From CAJQLB01 sp905479065 (GTDB taxonomy: Bacteria; Bacteroidota; Bacteroidia; Flavobacteriales; Flavobacteriaceae), in contig OX044364.1 of assembly GCA_943846735.1 (NCBI GenBank), positions 1,116,001-1,180,000 of the forward strand: DNA of 64,000 nucleotides, written 5' to 3'. The position numbers and the translations under genes are program-made. The notes under the pieces were generated by a model. That model saw only the letters and a list, made by a program, of their open reading frames with translations, was not told where the DNA came from and did no database searches. Shown piece after piece: positions 51,140 through 59,953 of this stretch; position 1 is the stretch's first letter; each line of letters begins with the position of its first letter.

Positions 51140-53767
51140 TCATGTTATATTAGACAAGCTTGCCTTTAATGTCTCAATTTTTGCTAGAGTGTCTGCCTCC
51201 TTCTTCTTTTCACTTTGAACTACTGATTCTGGTGCATTATTTACAAAACGGTCGTTAGCTAATTTTTTTCTAACGGACACTAAAAAGCCCTCACAATAAT
51301 TGAGCTCTGCATTAAGTTTTGCAATCTCCTCATCAATATCAATGGTCCCCTCTATTGGTATGAAATATTCGTTTGATTTCACTCTAAAACTAAGTGTTCC
51401 TTCGCTTTTCTTATCCGTGTAAGTTAGATTTGAAATATGACCTAATTTCGTAATGATGCCATCAAATACTTTTGAAGAATTTTCATTGTTCAAAACTGAC
51501 AATTTAATAGCCTCTTTGAATGCAATATTTTTTTGTTTTCGAATTGTTCTTATACCAGAAATCACCTCAGAGGCAAAGTCGAACTCTTTTATGATAGCTG
51601 TATTAATGGGTGATATCTTTGGCCAAGTCGAAATAATTAAGGCTTCATCAGGCGTACGCTCAGCAATGTGTTGCCAAATCTCCTCAGTTAAAAAAGGCAT
51701 GAAGGGATGTAAAATTTTTAGATTATTTTCTAAAATTTGAATAATGGCGTGATAGGTTGTTTTATCTATAGGCTGTTGATAAGCAGGTTTGACCATTTCG
51801 AGAAACCAAGAACAGAAGTCATTCCAAATGAGTCGGTAAGTCTCCATTAGAGCATCACTTAATCGATATTTATTAAAGTGATCTTCAATTAAAGCTAGTG
51901 ATTGTTGAAACTTATTTTCATACCAATTCAATGCGACATTAGCATAAGTTGGTTGCTCTGTGTCTTTAATTTCCCAACTGTCGATAAGTCTGAAAGCATT
52001 CCATACTTTATTTGCAAATGCTTTACCTTGTTGACACAATGATTCATCAAACGGCAAATCATTCCCTGCGGGTGAACACATCAGCATTCCAACTCGTACA
52101 CCATCAGCTCCGTATTTTTCCATAAGTTCTATAGGATCAGGTGAGTTTCCTAAAGATTTACTCATTTTTCGTCCTTGTTTATCGCGAACTATACCTGTGT
52201 AATAAACATTTTTAAATGGTAATTCCCCTCGATATTCATATCCTGAAATAATCATCCTAGCAACCCAAAAAAACATAATTTCAGGAGCAGTTACTAAATC
52301 ATTAGTAGGGTAATAGTATTTAATCTCATCGTTTTCTGGATTTCTTATACCGTCAAAGACAGACATTGGCCACAGCCATGATGAAAACCATGTATCAACA
52401 ACATCCGATTCTTGCCTCAGATCTTTGATGTTTAGTGTGGAATTACCTGTTTTCTCTTTGGCAAGAACTAGTGCTTCCTCAATTGTTTTAGCCACTACAA
52501 AATCATGTATTCCCTCACCATAAAAATATGCTGGAATTTGATGCCCCCAGTATAACTGACGTGAAATATTCCAATCCCTTACATTCTCCATCCAATTTCT
52601 ATAAGAATTTTTAAACTTTGAAGGATGGAACTGAATGTTATCGTTCAACACATTCTCTAAGGCAGGCTTAGCTAAATCCTTCATTTTTAAAAACCATTGT
52701 ACAGAAATTTTAGGTTCGATGACAGCTTTTGTGCGCTCACTAGTACCAACTTTATGCACATAATTTTCGGTTTTCACAAGAACTCTCAGTGCTTTCAATT
52801 CTTTTGCAATTTCTTTCCTCGCAAGTTCACGATCTACTCCCTCATAGTGCATTCCAAATCGGTTCAAAGTTCCGTCATCATTTAAAACATCTATGACTTC
52901 AAGGTTATGGCGCTCTCCTATATCTTTATCGTTAATATCATGAGCAGGCGTAATTTTCAAACACCCTGTTCCAAATTCCATATCAACGTAATCATCTTGA
53001 ATAATTGGCACAACCCTATTACAGATTGGTACAATAACTTTTTTATTTTTTAAGTGTAAAAACCGTTCATCATTAGGATTGACACAAATCGCCGTGTCCC
53101 CCAAAATAGTTTCAGGTCTTGTGGTAGCAACTGTAATAACTTCGTCGCTTGCTTCTATTTTATAGTTTACATAATATAATTTATCAGTTCGTTCAACATG
53201 AAGGACTTCCTCATCAGATAGTGTGGTTTTAGCTTGAGGATCCCAGTTCACCATTCGATAACCACGATATATCAATCCTTTTTTGTGTAAATCAATAAAC
53301 ACGTCAATAACAGACTCTGACAAGTCCTTATCCATTGTGAATTTTGTACGTTCCCAATCACATGAACTACCAAGTTTCTTCAATTGCTCAAGAATGATTC
53401 CACCATGTTTGTGAGTCCATTCCCAAGCATGTTCAAGAAAATCTTCTCTACTAATATCGTTCTTGTTAATTCCTTCGCTTTTTAATTTTTCTACAACTTT
53501 GGCTTCAGTAGCAATTGAAGCATGGTCAGTTCCAGGAATCCAACAAGCATTGTACCCTTTCAGACGAGCGCGACGAATCAGGACATCTTGAAGAGTATTG
53601 TTTAGCATATGACCCATGTGTAGCACTCCTGTAACATTAGGAGGTGGAATAACTATGGTATAAGGTTCTCTTTTATCAGGTGTAGAATGAAAATAATTAT
53701 GTTTCATCCAGTAATCGTACCATTTGCTTTCTACACTTATTGCGTTGTATTTGGAGGGTATGGACAT
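51140..53767 (-). CDS. valS: Valyl-tRNA synthetase
   Basis: 875 residues from ATG 53767 (MSIPSKYNAISVESKWYDYW); an upstream TTG at 53800 overlaps a promoter box. Class I synthetase: HMGHML (HIGH motif) near residue 50 after PPPNVTGV, and GRKMSKSLGN (KMSKS). The editing domain and the C-terminal coiled coil (INIEEEIAKLNAELNY-like) are present. Terminates about 45 bp from the convergent ACBP gene. Essential for translation. Confidence 0.97.
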   Translation of the reverse strand: MSIPSKYNAISVESKWYDYWMKHNYFHSTPDKREPYTIVIPPPNVTGVLHMGHMLNNTLQDVLIRRARLKGYNACWIPGTDHASIATEAKVVEKLKSEGINKNDISREDFLEHAWEWTHKHGGIILEQLKKLGSSCDWERTKFTMDKDLSESVIDVFIDLHKKGLIYRGYRMVNWDPQAKTTLSDEEVLHVERTDKLYYVNYKIEASDEVITVATTRPETILGDTAICVNPNDERFLHLKNKKVIVPICNRVVPIIQDDYVDMEFGTGCLKITPAHDINDKDIGERHNLEVIDVLNDDGTLNRFGMHYEGVDRELARKEIAKELKALRVLVKTENYVHKVGTSERTKAVIEPKISVQWFLKMKDLAKPALENVLNDNIQFHPSKFKNSYRNWMENVRDWNISRQLYWGHQIPAYFYGEGIHDFVVAKTIEEALVLAKEKTGNSTLNIKDLRQESDVVDTWFSSWLWPMSVFDGIRNPENDEIKYYYPTNDLVTAPEIMFFWVARMIISGYEYRGELPFKNVYYTGIVRDKQGRKMSKSLGNSPDPIELMEKYGADGVRVGMLMCSPAGNDLPFDESLCQQGKAFANKVWNAFRLIDSWEIKDTEQPTYANVALNWYENKFQQSLALIEDHFNKYRLSDALMETYRLIWNDFCSWFLEMVKPAYQQPIDKTTYHAIIQILENNLKILHPFMPFLTEEIWQHIAERTPDEALIISTWPKISPINTAIIKEFDFASEVISGIRTIRKQKNIAFKEAIKLSVLNNENSSKVFDGIITKLGHISNLTYTDKKSEGTLSFRVKSNEYFIPIEGTIDIDEEIAKLNAELNYCEGFLVSVRKKLANDRFVNNAPESVVQSEKKKEADTLAKIETLKASLSNIT

Positions 53768-53797
53768 GCTTTGGAATAGTTTTTGAATAGAATTGCA

Positions 53798-53805
53798 CAA
53801 AAATA
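53798..53805 (-). promoter_or_regulatory. -7 promoter box for valS
   Basis: TATTTTTG on the minus strand, exact TAnnTTTG match, 31 nt before ATG 53767. No -33 TTG at standard spacing. Confidence 0.4.
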
Positions 53806-53893
53806 CTTATAATTTGTATTCTGAAAAACTTAAAAGGACATAATATAGAATTCTTGTAAATACCAAGAGTCAAACTTTGTGTATTACATCTAA

Positions 53894-53901
53894 TAATTTT
53901 G
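53894..53901 (+). promoter_or_regulatory. -7 promoter box for the DUF1573 gene
   Basis: TAATTTTG, exact TAnnTTTG match, 39 nt before ATG 53941. A TTTG lies 14 nt upstream, shorter than usual. Confidence 0.45.
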
Positions 53902-53940
53902 TAGAATATTTAAAAAGTAAGTATGTTTACAAGAATAAAA

Positions 53941-54375
53941 ATGAAAAAAATGAAAAAAATTGTATCCATTTTACTCATAGGGTTATTTAGTTTATCCATA
54001 AATGCACAAGATAAAATAGCTAAAATTGAGTTTGAATCAGAAACCATCGATTATGGAACCATCAACAAAGGTGCCGATGGAGTTCGAGTTTTTAAGTTCA
54101 AAAATACAGGGTCTGCTCCACTTATTATTACTCGTGTTAAATCGAGTTGTGGCTGTACCGTCCCCAAAAAGCCTGATGAACCAGTATTACCAGGAATGAC
54201 AGGTGAGATTGAAGTGAAGTATGACACAAATCGTGTCATGCCTATCCGTAAAACGATAACGGTAACCTCCAACGCAGAGACACCTACAATAGCTTTAAAA
54301 ATTAAAGGTTTAGTGGTAGATCCAAATAAAACCAGTGTCTTAGAAAAGAAAAATAAAAGTTTGATAGAACAATAA
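53941..54375 (+). CDS. DUF1573 domain secreted protein
   Basis: 144 residues from ATG 53941 (53950 also possible). Signal peptide MKKMKKIVSILLIGLFSLSINAQ. The domain is an Ig-like beta-sandwich with the signature FKFKNTGSAPLIITRVKSSC-GC (residues ~58-79) and GEIEVKYDTNRVMP. Bacteroidota carry many of these; the function is unknown, perhaps in the outer membrane or periplasm. Monocistronic, with a terminator 19 bp after the stop. Confidence 0.88.
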   Translation: MKKMKKIVSILLIGLFSLSINAQDKIAKIEFESETIDYGTINKGADGVRVFKFKNTGSAPLIITRVKSSCGCTVPKKPDEPVLPGMTGEIEVKYDTNRVMPIRKTITVTSNAETPTIALKIKGLVVDPNKTSVLEKKNKSLIEQ

Positions 54376-54394
54376 TTAATATGTTTAATCTCAC

Positions 54395-54425
54395 AAAAAC
54401 TCTTCTTTACAAGAAGAGTTTTTTT
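54395..54425 (+). terminator. Intrinsic terminator after DUF1573
   Basis: AAAAACTCTTCTT-TAC-AAGAAGAGTTTTT, a 13-bp perfect stem with a 3-nt loop and seven T, 19 bp after the DUF1573 stop. Confidence 0.85.
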
Positions 54426-54510
54426 ATACCCCACATTGAGTAATCTAAACGTTTTAAATGTGTAAAATTATTGAAACACTTTATGACATAAAAACTAGTT
54501 CGATTCTGTA

Positions 54511-54539
54511 AAAAAAGCACCCGTCAAGGATGCTTTTTT
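54511..54539. terminator. Second hairpin with A/T runs
   Basis: AAAAAAGCA / TGCTTTTTT, extended by CC/GG with one bulged A. It is symmetric enough to work on either strand. No gene on the plus strand needs it, so it may end an unrecognised minus-strand transcript or back up the first terminator. Confidence 0.6.
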
Positions 54540-54692
54540 GAATATTAATTACAACAACAACTTAAATGTTTCTTTTTAGAGGAGATTTGGGATCTCTTAC
54601 TTTATGTTTCATTAAAAGTAGGTGCATAATAATTGGTACACTTTAACACGATACGCTCATATTATTAATTCTAAATATAAAAAAATATTTTA

Positions 54693-54728
54693 ATTTCATC
54701 GTTAAAAAGTATATTTTATCGATGAAAT
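54693..54728. repeat. 9-bp inverted repeat, 18-nt spacer
   Basis: ATTTCATCG (54693-54701) and CGATGAAAT (54720-54728) are exact complements. They lie ~140 bp before the aminotransferase promoter box. The spacing resembles a two-site operator rather than a terminator. Confidence 0.4.
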
Positions 54729-54864
54729 ACAATAATAATTAACTTTTATCGTTTTTAAAATCTAAAAATCATCTCTTAACTAATGTAATAATAACTGAGT
54801 TTTGACAACATAAAAAAGATTTATGACTCATTTTACTCCCTAATTTTTAGAGTATCTTTAAGAT

Positions 54865-54882
54865 TAATTTTGCAAATTTGCA
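54865..54882 (+). promoter_or_regulatory. Aminotransferase promoter box overlapped by a palindrome
   Basis: TAATTTTG (54865-54872) is an exact TAnnTTTG match. The perfect 12-bp palindrome TGCAAATTTGCA (54871-54882) overlaps its last bases and the expected transcript start. This is a good place for a repressor. The gene ATG is at 54903. Confidence 0.5.
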
Positions 54883-54902
54883 TTTTAATAAATTTTACTC
54901 AC

Positions 54903-56096
54903 ATGCCAAGTATTTCAACTAAAGGGCAAGCAATGCCGGAGTCGCCAATTCGAAAACTAGTCCCATACGCAGAGGATGCGAAAAAAAGAGGGACTAGCGT
55001 TTACCATTTAAACATCGGTCAACCCGACATTAAAACACCGAAGTGTGCACTTGATGCTGTAAAAAGAAATGATTTAGATATTATTAAATATAGTCGGTCT
55101 GAGGGTTCAGTAGCATACCGTAGCAAATTAAGCAGTTATTACGCTCAGAATGATATCTTCGTAAAAGCAGAAAATATTGTGGTAACAACAGGAGGAAGTG
55201 AGGCTTTGCTTTTCGCATTTGGCAGTGTCATGGATGTTGGAGATGAAGTTATAATTCCTGAGCCATTTTATGCCAATTATAATGGCTTTTCAACTGCATC
55301 TGGTGTTAATGTTGTTCCTGTAATTTCAAAAATTGAAGATAATTTTGCATTACCTCCAATTGAGGATTTTGAAAAACTCATTACAAATAAAACAAAAGCG
55401 ATATTAATTTGTAATCCCGGTAATCCAACTGGTTACCTATACTCCAAAGAAGAAATTAAAAAATTAGCAGCCATTGTCATTAAACATGACTTATTTTTAA
55501 TCGCTGACGAAGTTTACCGTGAATTTGTTTACGACGAAACTGAGCACTATTCGATACTACAAGAGAATGATTTAGATAGGCATGCGATTATTATTGACTC
55601 TGTTTCGAAACGCTATAGCATGTGTGGGGCAAGGATTGGTTGTGTAGTTTCAAAAAACGAAGAGGTTATAGAAACCGTTTTAAAATTTGCTCAGGCAAGA
55701 CTATCTCCTCCGACATATGCACAAATAGCAAGTGAAGCTGCTTTGGATACACCTCAAAGTTATTTTGATGAAGTAATTAATGAATATGCTAGTAGACGTG
55801 ATTTACTAATTAGCGAACTACAAAAAATTGATGGAGTTAAGGTCGCTAAACCCAGAGGAGCTTTTTATTGTATTGCAGAGCTACCCTTAAAAAATGCAGA
55901 TGCATTTGCACAATGGCTGTTGGAAGTGTTTGATTATCAAAATAAAACAATCATGGTGGCTCCCGCTGCAGGATTTTATTCGTCGCCTGACTTAGGCTTA
56001 AATCAAATACGCATTGCTTACGTTTTGAAAAAATCTGATCTTATTAACTCAGTAAAGATACTTAAGGAAGCCTTAAAGGTGTACACGGAACAATGA
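54903..56096 (+). CDS. PLP-dependent aminotransferase, class I/II
   Basis: 397 residues from ATG 54903 (MPSISTKGQAMPESPIRKL), the usual flavobacterial start. Fold type I aminotransferase: NLDIGQPD-like YHLNIGQPDIKTP, CNPGNPTGYLYSKEE with the Asn for PLP, IADEVYREFVYD with the Asp, and the Schiff-base Lys in DSVSKRYSMCGARIG. Related to the aspartate/aromatic branch; the amino acid is not assigned. Its stop overlaps the murB ATG by 4 bp. Confidence 0.9.
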   Translation: MPSISTKGQAMPESPIRKLVPYAEDAKKRGTSVYHLNIGQPDIKTPKCALDAVKRNDLDIIKYSRSEGSVAYRSKLSSYYAQNDIFVKAENIVVTTGGSEALLFAFGSVMDVGDEVIIPEPFYANYNGFSTASGVNVVPVISKIEDNFALPPIEDFEKLITNKTKAILICNPGNPTGYLYSKEEIKKLAAIVIKHDLFLIADEVYREFVYDETEHYSILQENDLDRHAIIIDSVSKRYSMCGARIGCVVSKNEEVIETVLKFAQARLSPPTYAQIASEAALDTPQSYFDEVINEYASRRDLLISELQKIDGVKVAKPRGAFYCIAELPLKNADAFAQWLLEVFDYQNKTIMVAPAAGFYSSPDLGLNQIRIAYVLKKSDLINSVKILKEALKVYTEQ

Positions 56097-57115
56097 TTAT
56101 TCAAGAAAACATATCACTAAAACCTTACAATACTTTTGGTATCGATGTAAATGCAAAATATTTTATTTCGGTCAGTTCTATTTCAGAATTACAACATGTT
56201 TTAGTGAATAATAAAGGGATTAAAAAGCTTATTATTGGTGGTGGGAGTAATATTTTATTTACTGAAGACATAGAAGGTCTTGTCATTCATTTAAACACCA
56301 AAGGTATTAAGTTAAGATCAACCGGGGATACTACTGTTGTCGTATCGGTAGCAGCAGGTGAAAATTGGCACGATTTTGTTTTATGGTCCTTAAAAAATGA
56401 CTTTGGGGGCGTAGAAAATTTATCATTGATCCCAGGAAACGTTGGAACTGCTCCAATCCAAAATATTGGTGCCTACGGTGTTGAACTCAAAGATATTTTT
56501 GATTCCTGTGAAGCTATTGATTTAGCAACTGGTAACATTAAAACATTTTTAAAAAGTGAGTGTGACTTTGGTTACCGAGAATCTATTTTTAAAAATAAGC
56601 TTAAAAATAAATATATAATTTTAAATGTCAATTTAAGATTAAGTATCGATAATCACGGCATAAAGACTAATTATGGCACCATTTCGAATGAGCTACAAAA
56701 AAATAATATCACAAACCCAACAATCCAAGATGTTTCTGAAGCAATTATTAACATCCGAACTTCAAAACTCCCAGACCCTAAATTAATTGGAAATAGTGGT
56801 AGTTTTTTTAAAAATCCTGTTGTTTCAAAGGAAACATTTAAGCTATTAAAACTGAATTTTTCAGATATTCCTTCCTATGAAGTTTCAAACAAACTAGTCA
56901 AGATACCAGCTGGTTGGCTGATCGAAAAAGCCGGATTTAAAGGAAAAAGGTTTGGCTCTTACGGAGTCCATAGGAAGCAAGCTCTAGTCCTTGTTAATTA
57001 CGGTGGGGCTAAAGGAAATGACATTAAAAATCTCGCCTACTTAATTCAAGACACTATTTTAAAAATTTTCAGAATATCTCTAGAGTTAGAAGTAAATATC
57101 ATAGAGACAATTTAA
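56093..57115 (+). CDS. murB: UDP-N-acetylmuramate dehydrogenase
   Basis: 340 residues. FAD enzyme reducing UDP-GlcNAc-enolpyruvate to UDP-MurNAc. The N-terminal FAD-binding half has IIGGGSNILFTEDIEG and SLIPGNVGTAPIQNIGAYG. Catalytic Ser in IGNSGSFFKNPV and Glu in EVNIIET near the C-terminus. Starts inside the aminotransferase stop (ATGA). Confidence 0.95.
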   Translation: MIIQENISLKPYNTFGIDVNAKYFISVSSISELQHVLVNNKGIKKLIIGGGSNILFTEDIEGLVIHLNTKGIKLRSTGDTTVVVSVAAGENWHDFVLWSLKNDFGGVENLSLIPGNVGTAPIQNIGAYGVELKDIFDSCEAIDLATGNIKTFLKSECDFGYRESIFKNKLKNKYIILNVNLRLSIDNHGIKTNYGTISNELQKNNITNPTIQDVSEAIINIRTSKLPDPKLIGNSGSFFKNPVVSKETFKLLKLNFSDIPSYEVSNKLVKIPAGWLIEKAGFKGKRFGSYGVHRKQALVLVNYGGAKGNDIKNLAYLIQDTILKIFRISLELEVNIIETI

Positions 57116-57200
57116 GATATATATCCTCGTTATGTAGACACCAATTAGCTATTTGGTATGGTTATTGAATTGTTTTTTAAAACTTTTAATTTTTCAATTT

Positions 57201-57731
57201 TTGGCACATATATCTGAACAACATATTGTACGTCTTTTAAAAAATGGTGACAATGAGGCAATAGCTATAATTTATGAAAATTACGCAAGTGCATTATTTG
57301 GGATTATTTTAAAAATTACGATTAATGAGTCACTGGCAGAGGATGCGTTACAAGAAAGTATCATTAAAATTTGGAAATATGCACACAGGTACGATTCTAA
57401 AAAGGCTAAACTTTTTACATGGATGTATCGTATCGCTCGAAATACTGCAATTGATAAATTAAGAAGTCACAATTTAAAGCATCATAAAGAAGTCCAAATA
57501 ACGAACTCTAACGTATTTAAACTAACATCAAGTAACTTTAATCAAGACACAATCGATTTAAAAAAACACTTGGCAAATTTAGATTTAAAATATCAGACAG
57601 TCATCAATGCCTTATATTTTGGAGGTATGACACAACAAGAAGCAAGCGACGAGCTCAATATCCCTCTAGGCACAATTAAATCGCGATTAAAAATTGGATT
57701 AAGGGAACTAAGAAAGATTTACAATCCATAA
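57201..57731 (+). CDS. ECF-type RNA polymerase sigma factor
   Basis: 176 residues from TTG 57201 (AHISEQHIVRLLKNGDN); no ATG is in frame before residue 80, and longer versions have an atypical hydrophobic lead. Region 2 (NEAIAIIYENYASALFGIILKI to KLFTWMYRIARNTAIDKLR) and region 4 (YQTVINALYFGGMTQQEASDELNIPLGTIKSRLKIGLRELR) are complete. Pairs with the anti-sigma gene 11 bp downstream. Confidence 0.88.
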   Translation: MAHISEQHIVRLLKNGDNEAIAIIYENYASALFGIILKITINESLAEDALQESIIKIWKYAHRYDSKKAKLFTWMYRIARNTAIDKLRSHNLKHHKEVQITNSNVFKLTSSNFNQDTIDLKKHLANLDLKYQTVINALYFGGMTQQEASDELNIPLGTIKSRLKIGLRELRKIYNP

Positions 57732-57742
57732 TATAAAAATTA

Positions 57743-58540
57743 ATGACATCAAGGATACAGAATTTCCTTAAATCGGGATTACTAGAAAAGTACGTTCAGG
57801 GTGAAACCACAAAACAGGAGTCTCATAAAGTTGACGACTTTATCAATCAACACCCAGAAATTAAAGAAAAATATCTCAAATTAGAAGCGCAACTTGAACT
57901 AGAAGCTCAAATTCATGCCGTTACTCCACCGGAGGGAGTTTTAGAATCAATATTTGATGTTATAAATAAAAAATCAGTCTCAGCATCAAAATCTACTGGT
58001 AGCATCATCCATTCATGGTTGGCCATAGCAGCAAGTATTATAGCTCTAGTCTTTGCCGGTACGGCATTAATGCTTTACAGTCATAATAAAGAGCTGTTAA
58101 GAGAAAATAACACTATTGTTGAAGAAATTTTTGATTTAAGAAAAGATATTGACGAAAACAACAATAAACTAGATGATATAGTACATGCGTTCAACAAATT
58201 AAATAATCCTGAAACTGAAAAATATGTCTTGCGTGGAAATTCAAGGGCTAAAAATTTAAAAACAGTGGCTTATATCAATGCTAGTGACAAGTCCTCCTTA
58301 ATTGATGTTGTGTCGTTACCTGAACTTTCGGATGAACAAACCTATCAAATGTGGGCAAATCTGCAAGATAAAAAAATCAACTTAGGGACGTTAGGTACCT
58401 CTAACGGAAAACTTCAACCTGTCCCATATATTGAAGATGTCCTAAGTTTGAGCATCACTATTGAACCAAAAGATGCAAATGAATTTGAAACCAGTGAAAA
58501 TTCGGTAGCTGAAATACCTATTAAGTCAAGAGAAAATTAA
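57743..58540 (+). CDS. Anti-sigma factor (RskA-like)
   Basis: 265 residues. The N-terminal cytosolic helix-rich region (LLEKYVQGETTKQESHKVDDFI) would hold the sigma factor. One membrane segment lies at about 90-110 (WLAIAASIIALVFAGTALML), followed by a coiled coil and a periplasmic RskA-type domain ending with LPELSDEQTYQMWANLQDKK and NLGTLG. With the adjacent ECF gene it forms a complete cell-envelope signalling pair. The trigger is unknown. Confidence 0.9.
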   Translation: MTSRIQNFLKSGLLEKYVQGETTKQESHKVDDFINQHPEIKEKYLKLEAQLELEAQIHAVTPPEGVLESIFDVINKKSVSASKSTGSIIHSWLAIAASIIALVFAGTALMLYSHNKELLRENNTIVEEIFDLRKDIDENNNKLDDIVHAFNKLNNPETEKYVLRGNSRAKNLKTVAYINASDKSSLIDVVSLPELSDEQTYQMWANLQDKKINLGTLGTSNGKLQPVPYIEDVLSLSITIEPKDANEFETSENSVAEIPIKSREN

Positions 58541-58607
58541 TTTTTTACAGTTTCAAAACATGCCTTAATTTTTCCTTTGACACATTCTTCAGTTTATCTA
58601 AAAGACC

Positions 58608-58615
58608 TATCTTTG
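58608..58615 (+). promoter_or_regulatory. -7 promoter box for the small membrane protein
   Basis: TATCTTTG, exact TAnnTTTG match, 16 nt before the GTG start at 58632. Confidence 0.45.
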
Positions 58616-58631
58616 TACAAATTATTTTATC

Positions 58632-58835
58632 GTGAAACTTCTTTTAATAACAGTCATCCTTCTGGGTGCAGGAATCGCAGGAATAGCGATTAAATTATGG
58701 GCTAAAAAAGACGGTGAGTTTGCGGGAACTTGTGCGAGTCAAAATCCTCATTTAAATAAAGATGCTGAGGCATGTGGATTTTGTGGGAAAACTCCGGAGC
58801 AATTTAAAGATTGTCGTGACGAAAAAGTCTCGTAA
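58632..58835 (+). CDS. Small Cys-rich membrane/secreted protein
   Basis: 67 residues from GTG 58632. N-terminal hydrophobic helix (about 3-20), then a short exported tail with four Cys: C34 (GTCASQNP), C48 and C51 (ACGFCGK), and C61 (DCR). Resembles proteins annotated only as membrane or secreted protein in flavobacteria. The Cys spacing suggests a metal site or disulfide pair. It has its own promoter box, is 92 bp from the anti-sigma gene and 5 bp before the glycosyltransferase. Confidence 0.75.
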   Translation: MKLLLITVILLGAGIAGIAIKLWAKKDGEFAGTCASQNPHLNKDAEACGFCGKTPEQFKDCRDEKVS

Positions 58836-58840
58836 CTTCA

Positions 58841-59953
58841 ATGCTAGTTGTTGATTTTATTTTCACTGCTTTTTGCTTCACTATTGGTGTTCAAATTATT
58901 TATTACGGTTTTATTTTTTCAAAATTTGCATTCGCTAAAACTGATGAGCCGTTAGTAAAAAACATTCCTGTTTCGGTCATTATATGTGCAAAAAATGAAG
59001 CTCACAATTTATCCTTGCTTATACCAAAATTACTTAGTCAAGACTACAATAAATATGAAATTGTATTGATTAACGACAATTCTGTAGACCATACATTAGA
59101 GATCATGGAAACCTACAGAGATGTTCATAAACATATCAAAATTGTAAATGTAAAGAATAATGAAACATTTTGGGGAAGTAAAAAATACGCATTAACACTA
59201 GGTATAAAAGCCTCAACATACAACTATTTATTATTTACAGATGCAGACTGTGTACCTGCAACAAATCAGTGGATAACCTCTATGGCTAGCCACTTTTCAA
59301 ATAAAAAATCATTAGTTCTTGGTTACGGAGCTTACCAAAAACATAAAACGTCACTTCTAAATAAATTATTGAGATATGAAACGCTACTGACTGCGATACA
59401 ATATTTTGGGTTTTCAAAAATCGGTATGCCTTACATGGGTGTTGGAAGGAATTTAGCCTATAGAAAAGAAGCCTTTTTTAAGGTAAACGGATTTGTTGAT
59501 CATTTAAATATCAAATCTGGTGATGATGATCTCTTTGTAAATCAAGTTGCTACTTCTAACAACACAGGTAATTGTTTTGTAACAAAAAGTTTTACAATAT
59601 CCTCAGCAAAATCAACCTGGAGAGCATGGTACTATCAAAAAAGGCGTCATATTTCAACAGCCAATCATTACAAAATAAAACATCAAATAATTTTAGGACT
59701 ATTTTTCACAAGCCAGTTATTATTTTGGTTATTAGGTTGTTCACTCCTGTTATTATCATTTAGCACTACCATTGTAATCTCTCTTATTGCAGTACGATTT
59801 TTTCTCATTTATGTCATCGTCGGTTACGCTGCCAAGAAATTAGAAGAATTGGATGTACTACTGCTTCTGCCCTTTCTTGAAATCTTTTTAATTATTACTC
59901 AATTTTCTATCTTTATCGTTAATTGTGTATCAAAACCTATCAATTGGAAGTAA
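58841..59953 (+). CDS. Membrane family 2 glycosyltransferase
   Basis: 370 residues. N-terminal membrane segment (about 2-26), GT-A domain with VSVIICAKNEAHNLSLLIPKL, EIVLINDNSVDHTLEI, LFTDADCVPATNQW (DxD) and SGDDDLFVNQ; the YQKRRHISTA stretch matches the processive QxxRW-like motif. Two or three C-terminal membrane segments (about 285-365). Its substrate is unknown; probably surface glycolipid or polysaccharide. Its last 10 bp overlap the next sigma gene. Confidence 0.87.
   Translation: MLVVDFIFTAFCFTIGVQIIYYGFIFSKFAFAKTDEPLVKNIPVSVIICAKNEAHNLSLLIPKLLSQDYNKYEIVLINDNSVDHTLEIMETYRDVHKHIKIVNVKNNETFWGSKKYALTLGIKASTYNYLLFTDADCVPATNQWITSMASHFSNKKSLVLGYGAYQKHKTSLLNKLLRYETLLTAIQYFGFSKIGMPYMGVGRNLAYRKEAFFKVNGFVDHLNIKSGDDDLFVNQVATSNNTGNCFVTKSFTISSAKSTWRAWYYQKRRHISTANHYKIKHQIILGLFFTSQLLFWLLGCSLLLLSFSTTIVISLIAVRFFLIYVIVGYAAKKLEELDVLLLLPFLEIFLIITQFSIFIVNCVSKPINWK

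Larger units (their letters stand above)
54376..54902. other. 527-bp intergenic region before the aminotransferase gene
   Basis: The longest non-coding stretch in the window. It holds two terminator hairpins (54395-54425 and 54511-54539), a 9-bp inverted repeat (54693-54728), a promoter box (54865-54872) and a palindrome on it (54871-54882). A minus-strand frame of 21 codons (54562-54627) precedes the second hairpin but is too short to call. No tRNA was recognised by eye. Confidence 0.7.

Noticed and set aside
54376..54902. tRNA or riboswitch in the large intergenic region
   Set aside because: No cloverleaf, acceptor end or known riboswitch core could be seen by eye; a covariance-model search (tRNAscan-SE, Rfam) would settle it.
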